Counted from the stretch's first letter, positions 44,408 to 53,661 are shown. The stretch is 64,000 nucleotides of DNA from JAABRU01 sp041390465 (GCA_041390465.1 JAWKPW010000006.1:1-64000); one strand, 5' to 3'. Notes: generated by a model not told the origin, from the letters alone. Made by a program: numbers and translations.

Positions 44408-44926
44408 TCACTCCTTCCAAAATCCGCATCCAACCCATGCTTTCTGTCCGTTTTTCAGAACAATTTTCATAACATATGACACTTTGATCTGTATTTTCCT
44501 TTTGTATGGATTCAGCCATTCATATTCCAGCCAGCCTTTCCCTTCTTTTTCAACAAGTTCAGCAATCTCATAAAAGAGAAGTCGTCCGGTGGGTGTCCGA
44601 AGCTGCCACATATTTTTGCCAAGCAGTTCCGGCCGGATTCCCTGACCGCAGCAGACAGCTTCTTTTTTTTCAATATCATAGCGGTGCATAAAAATATACA
44701 GTTCTTTCTCATCATCACGAAATCTGGGATCTTTTTCAAGCGCTTTTTGGACGGCATCCATATCTTCTGAATTTTCAGAAATATAAGCATGAGCTGCCTC
44801 AACAATGGATTGCGCCTTTTGGGCCACAGATGACAGTTTTTCCTGAGCATAAAGAGGGGCACTGCGGAAACCATGCAGAAGCAGACCCGCAACGACAAGG
44901 CAAACAAAATTCTTTGACTTTAACAT
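44408..44926 (-). CDS. Secreted single-Cache domain protein
   Basis: A 172-residue protein with a signal peptide of about 27 residues (KNFVCLVVAGLLLHGFRSAPLYA) and one Cache-like domain: AQSIVEAAHAYISENSEDMDAVQKAL, YIFMHRYD, GQGIRPELLGKNMWQLRTPTGR and GWLEYEWLNPYKRK, ending in KAWVGCGFWKE. Such free sCache proteins bind small molecules in the periplasm. GGAGGTT precedes ATG 44926. Being co-transcribed with a chemoreceptor gene suggests a ligand-binding adaptor, which is inference. Confidence 0.85.
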   Translation of the reverse strand: MLKSKNFVCLVVAGLLLHGFRSAPLYAQEKLSSVAQKAQSIVEAAHAYISENSEDMDAVQKALEKDPRFRDDEKELYIFMHRYDIEKKEAVCCGQGIRPELLGKNMWQLRTPTGRLLFYEIAELVEKEGKGWLEYEWLNPYKRKIQIKVSYVMKIVLKNGQKAWVGCGFWKE

Positions 44927-45010
44927 AAGATAACCTCCATTTTGCTGTGTTTTTGATAAACTGATTTTAATTGCAGCTTTTAAGATAATTGTTTTGGGTA
45001 GGCTGAGCTG

Positions 45011-45162
45011 CCCTTTCAAGGTGTGAGAAATAATCATTTGACATCAGGTTGCTGCGGACAGCCTTTTTTGATGCTGTCTGCCGGTGCCTGTTGAGATCTG
45101 CTGCAAAAACCGCCGGACATTGCGGAGCTGCCCTGACCGGCCCGTGACTCACCTTGAAAGGG
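45011..45162 (+). repeat. Family-F MITE-like element, copy 2
   Basis: 152 bp with inverted ends CCCTTTCAAGGTG and CACCTTGAAAGGG. It is the inverted counterpart of copy 1 at 42163-42322. The flanks carry a direct repeat GGGTAGGCTGAG (about 44997-45008 and 45166-45177). Confidence 0.8.
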
Positions 45163-45624
45163 ATGGGTAGGCTGAGTTGAACGCAGTGAAATCCAACATT
45201 CTGAATCTGCTGAGTTTCGTTCCTCAACCCAACCTGCAGAAAACCCCCAAAAATATTATCTTAAAGCCTGGTTGCGCAGTTGATTGTTCAGGTATCGGAC
45301 ACACCTGTCTGTAACAGACAGGTTGTCCATGCCTGGACAACTGACTCCAAACCCGATTGTCTGCATGTTGGCAATTTATCTGAAAGAACTCATCTTTGTT
45401 GGCCCGGCACAGACCCGCCACCTCATGTTGACAATTTATCTGAAAGAACTGATTCAGGTTCTGTTGACATTTCAGATCATGCTGCCGGTTCCGGTCTGAG
45501 GTCTGAACCGTGCACCGTGCCGTGCCTCATTTTGGGAAGACTCCGTGAAAGTCCGCAAACTTCAGAACTGAGATGTTATTTTCAATAAATTCAAAATTTT
45601 ATATAAATATCAACAGAACATAAT
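45163..45624. other. Intergenic region with two hairpins and a direct repeat
   Basis: No gene is supported. ACCTGTCTG-TAA-CAGACAGGT (45303-45323) and GTTGTCC-ATGCCT-GGACAAC (about 45322-45341) are adjacent hairpins, and CAATTTATCTGAAAGAACT occurs twice, at about 45371 and 45433, 62 bases apart. Confidence 0.55.
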
Positions 45625-45703
45625 GTCTAACGTCAAGCTCAGCGGTTCGGTTTTGTGTAGCGAAGCGAAGCAAAACCGAATCCGCTGGAGTGACGGGTTA
45701 GCC
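45625..45703 (-). other. Integron attC site 1
   Basis: On the minus strand the site runs from GGCTAAC to GTTAGAC (the GTTRRRY core). Inside, CACTCCAGCGG faces CCGCTGAGCTTGAC with the usual unpaired bases, and CGGTTTTG faces CAAAACCG at the tip. The stop codon of the Doc-type gene lies in the outer core site, as is normal for gene cassettes. Confidence 0.8.
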
Positions 45704-46124
45704 CTCTTTGTTTATATTTTCATCATAGTTTTTTGCAGCATAAAAAATTTCATCAACAGTTTTATCTTTCCAAAGATTCCGTTGCCATTCTGTATAGTCA
45801 AAACTTTCTCTCAGAATCAGACTTATAAATTTTTCTGTTTCGACTATATCAAGTTTCTACATCGTTGATTTCACAGCCATTTCCGATATCGCCGCCGCTA
45901 TACGCTTATTGCCGTCAATAAAAGCATGAGCCTGAGTAAGATGATAAGTACATAGGTTGCCGCACATATTGCAATATCAGCATTTTCATAATATGCACGG
46001 TTTTCAGCGCTGCCAGTGCGACTCCAATGCTCCATCATCACGCAATCCGTGACCCCGCCGATTCTTCAATCAGTTTTTTATGAATTTCAATTACTTCAGT
46101 TTTATAAAGAAAGATGATCAGACA
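45698..46124 (-). pseudogene. doc: Doc/Fic-type toxin, frameshifted
   Basis: Frames on the minus strand give FLYKTEVIEIHKKLIEESGG, then the full Fic signature HAFIDGNKRIAAAI (about 45890-45930) and LDIVETEKFISLILRE and EWQRNLWKDKTVDEIFYAAKN, the layout of a Doc toxin, which phosphorylates EF-Tu. At least three frameshifts break it. The stop TAA is inside attC site 1. It follows the AbrB-type antitoxin gene directly, the usual antitoxin-toxin order. Confidence 0.75.
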
Positions 46125-46354
46125 CCCTCTGCAAGTTCCCGATAAGCAGATTTTCTTCGTTTGAAGGTGTTCTGAACCGCTCTTTCAATTTTCTGCTCCC
46201 GTTCTTTTTCATTCAGCGGAGATATTATCAGTATGCGGTTTTCAACAGTTATGTCAACTTCATCATCTGCACGGATATCCATTAACTTTAATATTTCATC
46301 AGTTAATAATAATCCGAATGAGTTACCTATTTTTCTGATTTGTGTTCTGGGCAT
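46118..46354 (-). CDS. AbrB/MazE-type antitoxin
   Basis: A 78-residue protein with an N-terminal swapped-hairpin DNA-binding fold (TQIRKIGNSFGLLLTDEILK, DEVDITVENRILIISP) and a charged C-terminal tail that would wrap the toxin. AAAAGGA stands ahead of ATG 46354. It is intact while the adjacent Doc-type toxin is broken. Part of an integron cassette. Confidence 0.85.
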   Translation of the reverse strand: MPRTQIRKIGNSFGLLLTDEILKLMDIRADDEVDITVENRILIISPLNEKEREQKIERAVQNTFKRRKSAYRELAEGV

Positions 46355-46439
46355 GTGTTTTCCTTTTCTATTCCTGCATTATTCACAAATCCTCGGAAAA
46401 GCGGCTTATCCTGATAAATAAGATGATACAGAAAAACCG

Positions 46440-46612
46440 GTAAAAAACTCAGTTTCTTCGACACTCTTTATTTTCAGTGCCGGAATCAGTTTATGAATAA
46501 TTCAGGTATTATGTGGATTTATAATCCTTCCAGATAAATTATTTTGTTGTTTTCTATTTTCAAAAACTTGTTTTTCCAACTTCGCAATTATAGTTTTCCA
46601 GATCAGTTTCAT
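46440..46612 (-). pseudogene. Possible decayed second toxin
   Basis: ATG 46612 overlaps the stop of the upstream antitoxin-like gene by four bases and starts MKLIWKTIIAKLEKQVFE, but the frame ends after 36 codons and other frames continue with FLEG-like and KLIPALKIKSVEETEFF fragments. The position and coupling suggest a toxin partner; the family is not recognisable. Confidence 0.35.
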
Positions 46613-46924
46613 GATGGTCGCCCGCCTGAAACTGATACATTGCCCGAATCGAGTTCAATAAAGTTTTCTTTTGAAGGACGCAGTCTGTCAAGTCTGTCTG
46701 TCACATACTGTATTGAATCATCATCTGTCGGGTCTTCACTGACTGCATTTTTGTTTATTAACTGTTTTCAGGTCATTCCGATTTTGCGGATTCTGAATTT
46801 CTTCTTCTTTTCTTGCCAACTGAATAAGAAGTTGTGCAAGACGCAGTTTATCTCTGTAACCAAGTGCCTCACAGTTTTCTGATATTTCCCGATATGTCAT
46901 ATCGGCAATTTCCTTGTTTGTCAT
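46609..46924 (-). CDS. Antitoxin-like cassette gene, frameshifted
   Basis: ATG 46924 lies 17 bases beyond the recombination point of attC site 2, as expected for the first gene of a cassette. It encodes MTNKEIADMTYREISENCEA and GYRDKLRLAQLLIQLARKEEE, a helical pattern like small addiction-module proteins. A one-base shift near 46770 separates this from SEDPTDDDSIQYVTDRL and RPSKENFIE and the natural stop at 46609. Function is inferred from size, context and coupling to the next frame. Confidence 0.5.
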
Positions 46925-46934
46925 TTTTATTAAA

Positions 46935-47007
46935 GCATAACGACCAAGCTCACCGGGCGGCAATGGAGCGTAGCGGAATTGCCGTCCGGTGCAGCGCCTT
47001 GTTAGCT
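46935..47007 (-). other. Integron attC site 2
   Basis: On the minus strand it starts AGCTAACAAGGCGCTGCACC and ends GAGCTTGGTCGTTATGC. CACCGG faces CCGGTG, GGCAAT faces ATTGCC at the tip, and the GTTATGC end is the cleaved core. This is the classical form of environmental attC sites. The stop codon of the restriction-type gene lies inside its outer core. Confidence 0.88.
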
Positions 47008-47738
47008 GCTTTTCCTTTTTGCTGCATCACGGATTGCTTTTTCAATGTTGTCATCTCTTCCAATTCAAACCTGTTTAACCGGCTCACATTATCATCCTTT
47101 ACATGAAGCTGGCCTTCGTTTCCTTTATTTCCTCGATGTTGTCCCTTGAGTAAAGAGGGTGATTTAACACTTCATCTGAACTCATAATCCATAGGACGAT
47201 TTCCATCGCGAAGACCGCAACCCAAATAAAAACATCGCAGCACTGCGGCTTTAGTTGCTGAAAAATTCATTAAAACCGTTTCTTTCAGGTGCCTGTGAAA
47301 GGGCTTTCATATAAAGAGGCTCATCGCTATCACTATCTACGGCGCGAAAGATGTCTTTACTTCCGATAGTTATTCCGTCTAAAACCATAGATCATATTCA
47401 ACGGAGTAATTCGAGTCTAATTTCTTTTGAAAGGCTTTTTCAATTTTGAGCGACTTACCCTGAACATAGGTTTGTGCAAATTTTTCTCCGAACCCTCTTG
47501 GAGCAGATATTTCAAATATCCACAAATGCGGATTTTCACTGATATATTCTGTTCTTATTTCAATATATTGATCATAACTCATGCCGCCTTTGTTAATTAG
47601 GTTGCATATCAGATGCTCGTATTCGTTGAAAGGAAATACAGACTGATCCTGTTCAACCATTGCCAGCACATCCTCCAGGTCACTTTCTGTTCCAGAAAAT
47701 GTGGCAACTATTCTATCTTTTAATTCTGTAAGTTCCAT
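47002..47738 (-). pseudogene. Probable type II restriction endonuclease, frameshifted
   Basis: The intact first part (47379-47738) gives 119 residues ending EKAFQKKLDSNYSVEYDLWF. Other frames continue with IEVKSSRAVDSDSDEPLYMKAL, QLKPQCCDVFIWVAVF, IVLWIMSSDEVLNHP and AIRDAAKRKSS, and a stop inside attC site 2. The D...EVKxS(R) pattern resembles the PD-(D/E)XK catalytic core of restriction enzymes, and the gene follows a DNA methyltransferase, which supports the call. It has several frameshifts and cannot be active as read. Confidence 0.6.
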
Positions 47739-49350
47739 TCTCGGACCTTCTGTTATTGAGAGTTTTGTTAAATAGTCTTCCCTTATCGAACCTGGTTATG
47801 ACTTTGAGAAACTGACTATGAATAGGTAGCGACTCTAAATCCCTCTTAGGATTTTGTGTGTATTGAATATTTTCTGAAAACACCCAATCTATGAAATCAC
47901 CACTTAAGAGTCCTGCTACAACCTTGCCAGACTAAAGGATTCATCCGGTATGAGTATTAAAACTAAGTTGTTTAGAAAAACGCTGCTTATCATCGTAAAA
48001 AAAACAAAGTTTTGATGAAATAAACTTATATACTAGCTTTTCCTTGGCTTGATATAACCTAAGCGGTGCCACCTGTTGATATAGACTCATATCGGAAGGA
48101 ATAAACTATTGCATTTTTTCAACCCATTTGCTGAATATCCGCTCCTTTATAAGCAGGATATAACCTTTTTCAGAGTTGGCTTAATAAATTTATTGTTATT
48201 TCCTGTAACAATCCCCAATCCCCATGATGCTTTGTTGTCTAATGTGATATATGGTATCGACAGTAAGTGTTGTAATGTAGCTGCATCTTCATCATCAGAA
48301 TAAAATTCAAAATTGATTTTGGATTATATTTGAATGAGTCAGCTGATCTTTTGCAGGTCGCACCATTAACCTCGCATAAAATCCCTGAGTTGTGCTTAGA
48401 AACGATAAGCTTCTTAGAACGATAGCTCTGCGCCTTTGTTACGAGACCCTTGAATGCCTTTCCATAGTCTATTAGCCGTTCAATTGAAAGCTGTAGCGTT
48501 TTATTCAAGCATCTTCAAAAGATGCGATGTTAAAAAATGCTTCTTGGCACAATCCAAGTTCTCCATTTTCCTTAAGGCTTCTTATACAGGCAAAGAAGAA
48601 AAGTGAACAAGTATCTATACTGGTTCCTGCCCGACATTGATCCGATTAACGCTCTTTCCTCCTTTGGCCTTTTACCCCACGGGCGGATTCGTGTAAATGC
48701 AATCGAATTTTGCAGCTTCTTTTCCGGAAGCTATTTCCAAGAAGTTGGCAACTTGTATATTTTTGCTTTTGGTCCAGTGAGTTTGTAATTCGTTTTGTAA
48801 TTTCTACCGCAATCGGATCAACGTCGTAACCATATATGCTCTGGCTTAAACCCCAACTCTATTGCACGAACAACAAAGTTACCTGAGCCGCAGCATGGGT
48901 CACAAAATGTGGAATCTGATATTCCAGCACGAGTTGAAAAAGGTCTCGACTACTTTGCTTGGTGTGTAGTAGATAGCTCTTTGTTGCGGTAAGAGTCTGA
49001 TAGGCTTTCCTCATACTCTATGCCAATCTTTTCCGACACGTTGTCAGATGCCGATATTCTCTCAAGGAATCTTGAAGTAGTTTTTTCGTGATCGTGTGTA
49101 TCTTTCAGAAGACTTTGTTTGCTCTTTGATTAAGCTTCTTTCTTTCCGGAAACTTCCTTTCGGAAACCTCTCTACGACTCAAGGGTGATTCTTCTCTTTT
49201 CCCGCCTGTCCCAGATATTTCGTTTTAATCCAATTCCGAATTGTGGCAGTGGATACACCTAAGCGGCTCGCCGATCTTTCCAATGGCTATTGTAGATGGT
49301 CTAATTTCACCAAATAGATTGCGTTGTTCCAAAGTGCTAACCTTTGTCAT
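47735..49350 (-). pseudogene. N6-adenine DNA methyltransferase of an R-M system, frameshifted
   Basis: From ATG 49350 the minus strand encodes MTKVSTLEQRNLFGEIRPST, a helix-turn-helix (GVSTATIRNWI), then RAIYYTPSKVV, motif I FCDPCCGSGNFVV (48861-48906) and IYGYDVDPIAVEITK, motif IV NPPWGK (about 48669-48690, with one extra base), the variable DNA-recognition region and a C-terminal CFFYDDKQRFFLNN segment. This is the Eco57I/TaqI-type gamma class of adenine methyltransferases. At least eight indels break the frame. It ends where the restriction-type gene starts, giving a methylase-nuclease order. Confidence 0.75.
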
Positions 49351-49410
49351 TTCGTAGAGTCGTTATTTCAATAGTCATCATTGCACACATCCTATGGCAG
49401 TTAACCATTG

Positions 49411-49774
49411 ATTATCAGGTCATTTTGCCCTGATAATACCCAAAAAGCCACTTATCAGAGCGATTTTGCCCTGATAATACCCAAAGCCACTTATCAGAGC
49501 GATTTTGCTCTGATAATACCTGCTAAAAAAGCCACTTATCAGAGCGATTTTGCCCTGATAATACCCTTTGAAACACCGCTTATCAGGGCAAATTCGCCCT
49601 GATAATACCTGTGGCCCAAATACTTATCAGGGAAAGTTCGTCCTGACAAATTTTCCCTGATAATACCCCAAAATGCCACTTGTCAGGGAAAGTTTTGTTC
49701 TGACAAATTCGCCCTGATAATATCCAAAAACATCACTTATCAGGAAAAGTTCGCCTTGACAAATTTTCCTTTTT
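49411..49774. repeat. Array of eight closely spaced palindromes
   Basis: Eight units begin at about 49411, 49451, 49489, 49534, 49579, 49622, 49680 and 49736. Each reads TTATCAG-RGCRAWTTYGCY-CTGATAA or a near variant and can form a 13-bp stem; they are followed by TACCC and separated by 8-14 unrelated bases. The three last units carry an inserted CTGACAAATT, making them bipartite. The period is 38-58 bp. Confidence 0.85.
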
Positions 49775-49950
49775 CAATATCTCTCTGTCTATACAAATAC
49801 ATATACTCTGCAAGGACGGCTTATGTCAAGCGCAAAACAGAAAAATCGCGGATGAAATTCGTGAGGATGCGGCTTCATCATTGCTCCATCCGCACGGAGC
49901 GATCATACTTCGCGACTGGATTGAACGGTTTATTCTGTTTCACAAAATGA

Positions 49951-50560
49951 GATAGTGGGACTTTTCATGCTGATAATTCGATAATATCGAATTATTATAC
50001 GATCAGCAAAACTTCGGATGTGATTCGTGAAGATCTCCGTTCTATGGCTGAAAGAAAGCGTTTTTCTTACCAAATTCGGGCATCTCTGACGCAGTGTGCA
50101 GTTGAACCGTTCAATGTGCGAAGTTTCCCCGCTCTCCTTTCCTGATGCCCTGTGACGTTTTGAGGGAAGAACGCTATAATAACTTTCCAGGCGATCTGTG
50201 CAGCAGACAGCCCGCTTACGGTAATCAGCAGGAAGAGATTTCCATAAATTTCGGCATGTTTTGGTTGGAACGGTCCCCGAATGCGATCCCGGCACCAAGG
50301 CGCGTCTTTGACGTTCCATGCAAGGCCAAATCCATACCTGATTTGACTTTTTTCCAACGTAATACCGATTCTCCATTGGTTTTGTCCAATATGGAGCACA
50401 GAGACTCCGGAACGGCGCCGCCTAAGAAAACAGAATAACTGACAGCATCGGATCAAAGCAATGGCGATTCGGTATAAGACCATATTTCATCCATCTCCAA
50501 AACGGGGCGTTTTTTGATACAGGAATTGTCTCAGAAATTGGGATGATAACTTTTTTTAAA
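49951..50560 (-). pseudogene. IS1 transposase (InsB-like), interrupted by a MITE
   Basis: The catalytic part reads VLEMDEIWSY up to 50475 and continues at 50362 as VGKKSNQVWIW, TCRNLWKSLPADYRKRAVCCTDRLES, KESGETSHIERFNCTLRQRCP and LVRKTLSFSHRTEIFTNH. These cover the three acidic catalytic residues of IS1 (D in DEIW, D in CTD, E in HIER). Deleting the 112-bp element and one copy of its TAA/TTA triplet joins IWSY-VGKK in frame. The InsA part upstream (50630-50850) is also frameshifted. Confidence 0.82.
50363..50474. repeat. Family-A element inserted in the IS1 transposase
   Basis: 112 bp, starting TACCGATTCTCCATTGG and ending CAATGGCGATTCGGTA, with TAA at 50360-50362 and 50475-50477. Its interior is shorter and unrelated to the 148-bp copies, showing that the ends are conserved but the middle is not. 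Confidence 0.85.
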
Positions 50561-51017
50561 TTTTTTCAGATTGTTGTCCCGCTCATCCGGAGTTGCAAAG
50601 CATCCCGTTGTGAAAGTCTTTCTGTCTGAAGATTTTCAGCGGTTCTCAGACGAAATTCCGTTCTTCGGTTTTAATGTCCAATATGCTGTAAAATTGCATT
50701 TTTTGCAGTGAATCTTTTCGGCGTCCCAGCCGGTGTTGTCTCTTGCTTTGCGGATATTTTCACGCCGCAGCCGTCGGCATTTTGCTGCAATCATTTTTCT
50801 GCCCTTTTGACAATGGCATACAGAGAAAAAAGACGGATCTCCGCAGCATAATTTTATCAGCATGAAAAGTCCCACTATCCAAAATGAAATCAAGGATGAC
50901 CTGAAAGAGGGGGAAAGCAAAATCGGACAGTTTCTTACCCATCTCTGCGGACGGCAATGTTTCCCCTTCCAACCTGGAATCAGGCCATGAATGCGCTGGT
51001 GTTTCTCGGAAAGTATT

Positions 51018-51133
51018 CAAAGGGTGTTTGAAAAGTCTGCTTTCTTCTTTTGCAAAAAGGGCAGGGTATCCTCCCAGAAATTTTCCTTTCAAAAATGGGG
51101 AAATGACGGATAAGGGACTTTTCATGCACGCCT
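51018..51133. repeat. Family-D inverted-repeat element, degenerate copy
   Basis: Starts AAGGGTGTTTGAAAAGTCTG and ends GGGACTTTTCATGCACGCCTC, like the better preserved copy at 14216-14348. It lies at the 3' end of the rnc pseudogene. Confidence 0.6.
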
Positions 51134-51824
51134 CACTGCCGCCAGAAGACGGAACCAGCAGTTCCAGTTCTTTGGGGCCGCATCCTGTTTCAAGTTCGTT
51201 TTTTGCTTTTGCCGTTTCCTTTACTGTCGTGCTGTCGAGCCGGGATTTCCACCACAAAGGTTTTGGCTCATGATCCGCCCGCTTTCTCCCACAACCGTAT
51301 AGCTTCGCCTGCATTCTGTGACTGGTCTGTATCAGTTCCTGAGTTTGCTTTTGTAATCACAGTTGAGAATTAAGGGAACATATGAGGAGGAACCGTCTCG
51401 TGAAACGGCTTCTGACAAATTTGAAGGTTGCATAAAAACCTCCGTCAAGATAAATTGAGGCAATGACAGCCTCAAACGCATCTGCGAGAATGGAATTCTT
51501 TTCTCTTCCATTGGTCTGGATTTCCCTTTCCCAGTTCCAGAAACATGCCCAGACTCAGGCTTCGGGCAATCTTTGACAACTGGTTTTCATTGACCAGACC
51601 GGCGCGACAGTGGGAAAGCGTGCCCTTCGGGCAGATCCGGGTATTTCTGCATCAGCAGATGTCCGACCACCAGATTGAGCACAGCATCTCCCAGGAATCC
51701 CCAGCCGTTCATTGTTGCGCATGTCCAGTCCGGGCTGAGCTATTGACAAAGGAACTGTGCCCGCAGGCCAGAAGGGATTTGTCCCTGAATTTGTAGGAGT
51801 TTTTTTCACCGTAAAAAGTCCATG
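51130..51824 (-). pseudogene. rnc: Ribonuclease III, multiply frameshifted
   Basis: Starting near ATG 51824 (MDFLR) the frames give QYKFRDKSLLA, NERLGFLGDAVLNLVVGHLL with the catalytic acidic box, LPEGTLSHCRAGLVNENQL, LGMFLELGKGE, SILADAFEAVIASIYLDGGF with the second acidic box, and a C-terminal double-stranded RNA-binding domain (KTFVVEI, GKSKK and LELL). All conserved parts are there, in order, but in alternating frames with at least six indels. RNase III processes rRNA and other double-stranded RNA. It lies in minus-strand series with the PHP and dksA-like genes. Confidence 0.75.
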
Positions 51825-52189
51825 ACAATAAAAAATATGCAATAACAGGAAGATGCCGCTGATGTAAATCACAGACTTTCGGAAAAAATATCCGATGTTC
51901 CAGTAAAAAGGGCTTTGCCGGATATTTTTTCTCAAAGTCCGCACCACAGTTTTACACATATTGCACGTCTGTATCCTGTTATGTGGAAAAAATAAAATCA
52001 GGATGGTGCATCTTTTACAGATGATCTCGGAGTGACAAAAAATAAGTATGGGGGCAAACTGACAGTTTTTATATTTAACTGCAGAGCAACCCAGAGTCTG
52101 CACAGAATTTTTTTTGTGCAATGTGATACTGATGAACAGATTTGTTCCACTGCCAAAAAAATATATCTCATGCTGGAGCAAAGAATCAA
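51825..52189. other. Gap between the PHP and rnc pseudogenes
   Basis: I see no supported gene here. The sequence is AT-rich with a short palindrome-like TTTTTTGTGC segment and no repeat known from elsewhere in the window. Confidence 0.4.
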
Positions 52190-52997
52190 CTGCCCGCCTG
52201 CGGAATACGGCACACGGAACTTCCGTCCGATCCCCATCTGCAAACCGGTTTTACCGCACCGTGAAATCCGTGCCCTCCGGTTTTTATCAGACCGCAACGA
52301 TCAGCCACTCCAGGTATAACACGCTGTCTGTTCTGCCGAATGCCCCGGATACCAGACCTCAATCCCGCACAGACCCGATTTTCCGCAGATGCAGGATCAT
52401 TTCCTCAAAGGATAGCGATGAGCGGTTTCAGCAGCCCCGGATGTGCCAGTACCGCAGTTCCAGCGTTCCTGATCATGGTGATGGCCTTCTGTGCTGTTGA
52501 TGCGGTATTTGTCAACATAGCGCGATTTGCCGGTTCTGATATATTTGTCAAATGCCCGATCAATGGACTGCACAAATCCTTTTTTGAGCATGAGCCCTGC
52601 GATATGGAAACCCGCCAATCTGGTTATCCCGGCATGGCGGATGAGTTCCTCCATGCTGAGATCAAAGCCCATCCTTTTAGAGATTTCTGATACCCGGGGT
52701 TGCGGTTTCTTCTGGTTTGCGCAGGGACTTCCAGAGTTTGATCTGCAACAGAATCATCCACATCCATTGTATCCCAGATATGAAAACGCCCGGCAGGGAA
52801 ACTGTCAGAGATTGTGCACTGATTTCAGACCAGGATAACCATTCGGCGGGGAATTCCCCCATGCCAAGAATTTCTTTATCCGCAACCACCACATCGGTAA
52901 TGAGTGGTACCCAATTTATTTCGCCAGTCTGGAGGATTTCCGCAGGCGTGTGAACCCCGTCCGAGGCGGTGGAATGAATGGCGATAACGATCTTCAT
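52190..52997 (-). pseudogene. PHP-domain phosphoesterase (YciV/RNase AM-like), frameshifted
   Basis: From ATG 52997 the frames encode IHSTASDGVHTPAEILQ (metal-binding histidine), VEISAQ, the segment GFDLSMEELIRHAG and HIAGLMLKKGFVQSIDRAFDKYI, then PVLAHPG-like sequence and, near the end, CGIEVWYPGHSAEQTACY and LIKTGGTDFHGAVKP. This is the layout of the PHP family that hydrolyses nucleoside 3',5'-bisphosphates or trims rRNA 5' ends. At least six indels. The ATG overlaps the stop of the dksA-like gene by four bases, so they were one operon. Confidence 0.72.
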
Positions 52998-53362
52998 GCT
53001 GGAATCACAGCCCAAGAGCCTTCTCCATATTTTCCTTTGGTTTTGCAGTCAATGCACTGGGTCGTCATTGGGCCGGGCTTTTGGAGGCGCTCAATGGAAA
53101 TATCCTCTCCGCAGGTTTCACAGATGCTGAAGGTTCCATCTTCTATGCTCATATCTTTTGATTTTTTGATAAGTTTGTTTTCCTTGTCACGGATGGTGGC
53201 AGAAAATCTGATCTGATTCCATGGATATGCCCTGTCCGTGGGGCTGTCCGATAATTTTCTTTCAGGGAAGTCATGCCGGAAACCGTGTTTTCTGCCCGAC
53301 TCAGAGCTCTTTCTGCCGGTTGTTCAAAAGAACCCTGAAATATTCAATATCTTCTCTTTCAT
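52994..53362 (-). pseudogene. DksA/TraR-family zinc-finger protein, frameshifted
   Basis: ATG 53362 gives MKEKILN and, across two or three shifts, the coiled coil LLNNRQKEL...RDKENKLIKK, then the intact C4 finger region DGTFSICETCGEDISIERL and TTQCIDCKTK, and a stop at 52994. Proteins of this family bind RNA polymerase through the secondary channel. Size (about 120 residues) and the C4 motif fit DksA. It heads a minus-strand series with the PHP and rnc genes. Confidence 0.75.
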
Positions 53363-53661
53363 CTTTAACTCCCCGGTACAAGATTTGTCATTTATGGATT
53401 TTTTTCATAATCCTTTATTATAGCAATATATGATCCAAATGTAAAGAGCTTTCCCACCGGTTTCGCCTTTGCAATGCATTTTGTTCGCAGGAACAATGCC
53501 GTCAAGGCCGCTGAGGCAGAACAGAAAAGAATCACGACTATCTCCGCTTTATCCTTGAAGGCGGGCAGATATTGAGAAATTCCTGAAAATTATTTGATAT
53601 CAGACTGTTACAGAAATATGGGGAATCGGCGGATTTGGATGAGTCCGGGAATTGCCTTATG

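Larger units (their letters stand above)
49951..50879 (-). mobile_element. IS1-family insertion sequence with intact ends and 8-bp target duplication
   Basis: The ends 49951-49976 and 50854-50879 are perfect 26-bp inverted repeats (GATAGTGGGACTTTTCATGC and so on). CAAAATGA flanks it on both sides (49943-49950 and 50880-50887), the duplication size of IS1 elements. Inside, on the minus strand, an InsA-like zinc-finger frame with CKKCNF is followed by an InsB-like DDE transposase; the latter is split by a family-A element at 50363-50474. Without that element the IS is about 814 bp. Confidence 0.88.

Noticed and set aside
47745..49400. Further attC sites upstream of the methyltransferase gene
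   Set aside because: I looked for GTTRRRY cores with facing arms on the minus strand and found none convincing; the palindromes at 49411-49774 do not have attC structure.
49408..49602. A 64-codon frame with repeated ATYQSDFALIIP units
   Set aside because: The repeats follow from reading through the palindrome array; there is no ribosome-binding site and no conservation beyond the DNA repeat.
49411..49774. CRISPR array
   Set aside because: Units are palindromic and of uneven length, spacers are only 8-14 bases and partly alike, and no cas gene is near.
51545..52181. A 208-codon frame on the minus strand as a separate gene
   Set aside because: Its 3' part lies in the RNase III region in only one of several needed frames and its 5' part has no protein character; the RNase III reading explains it better.
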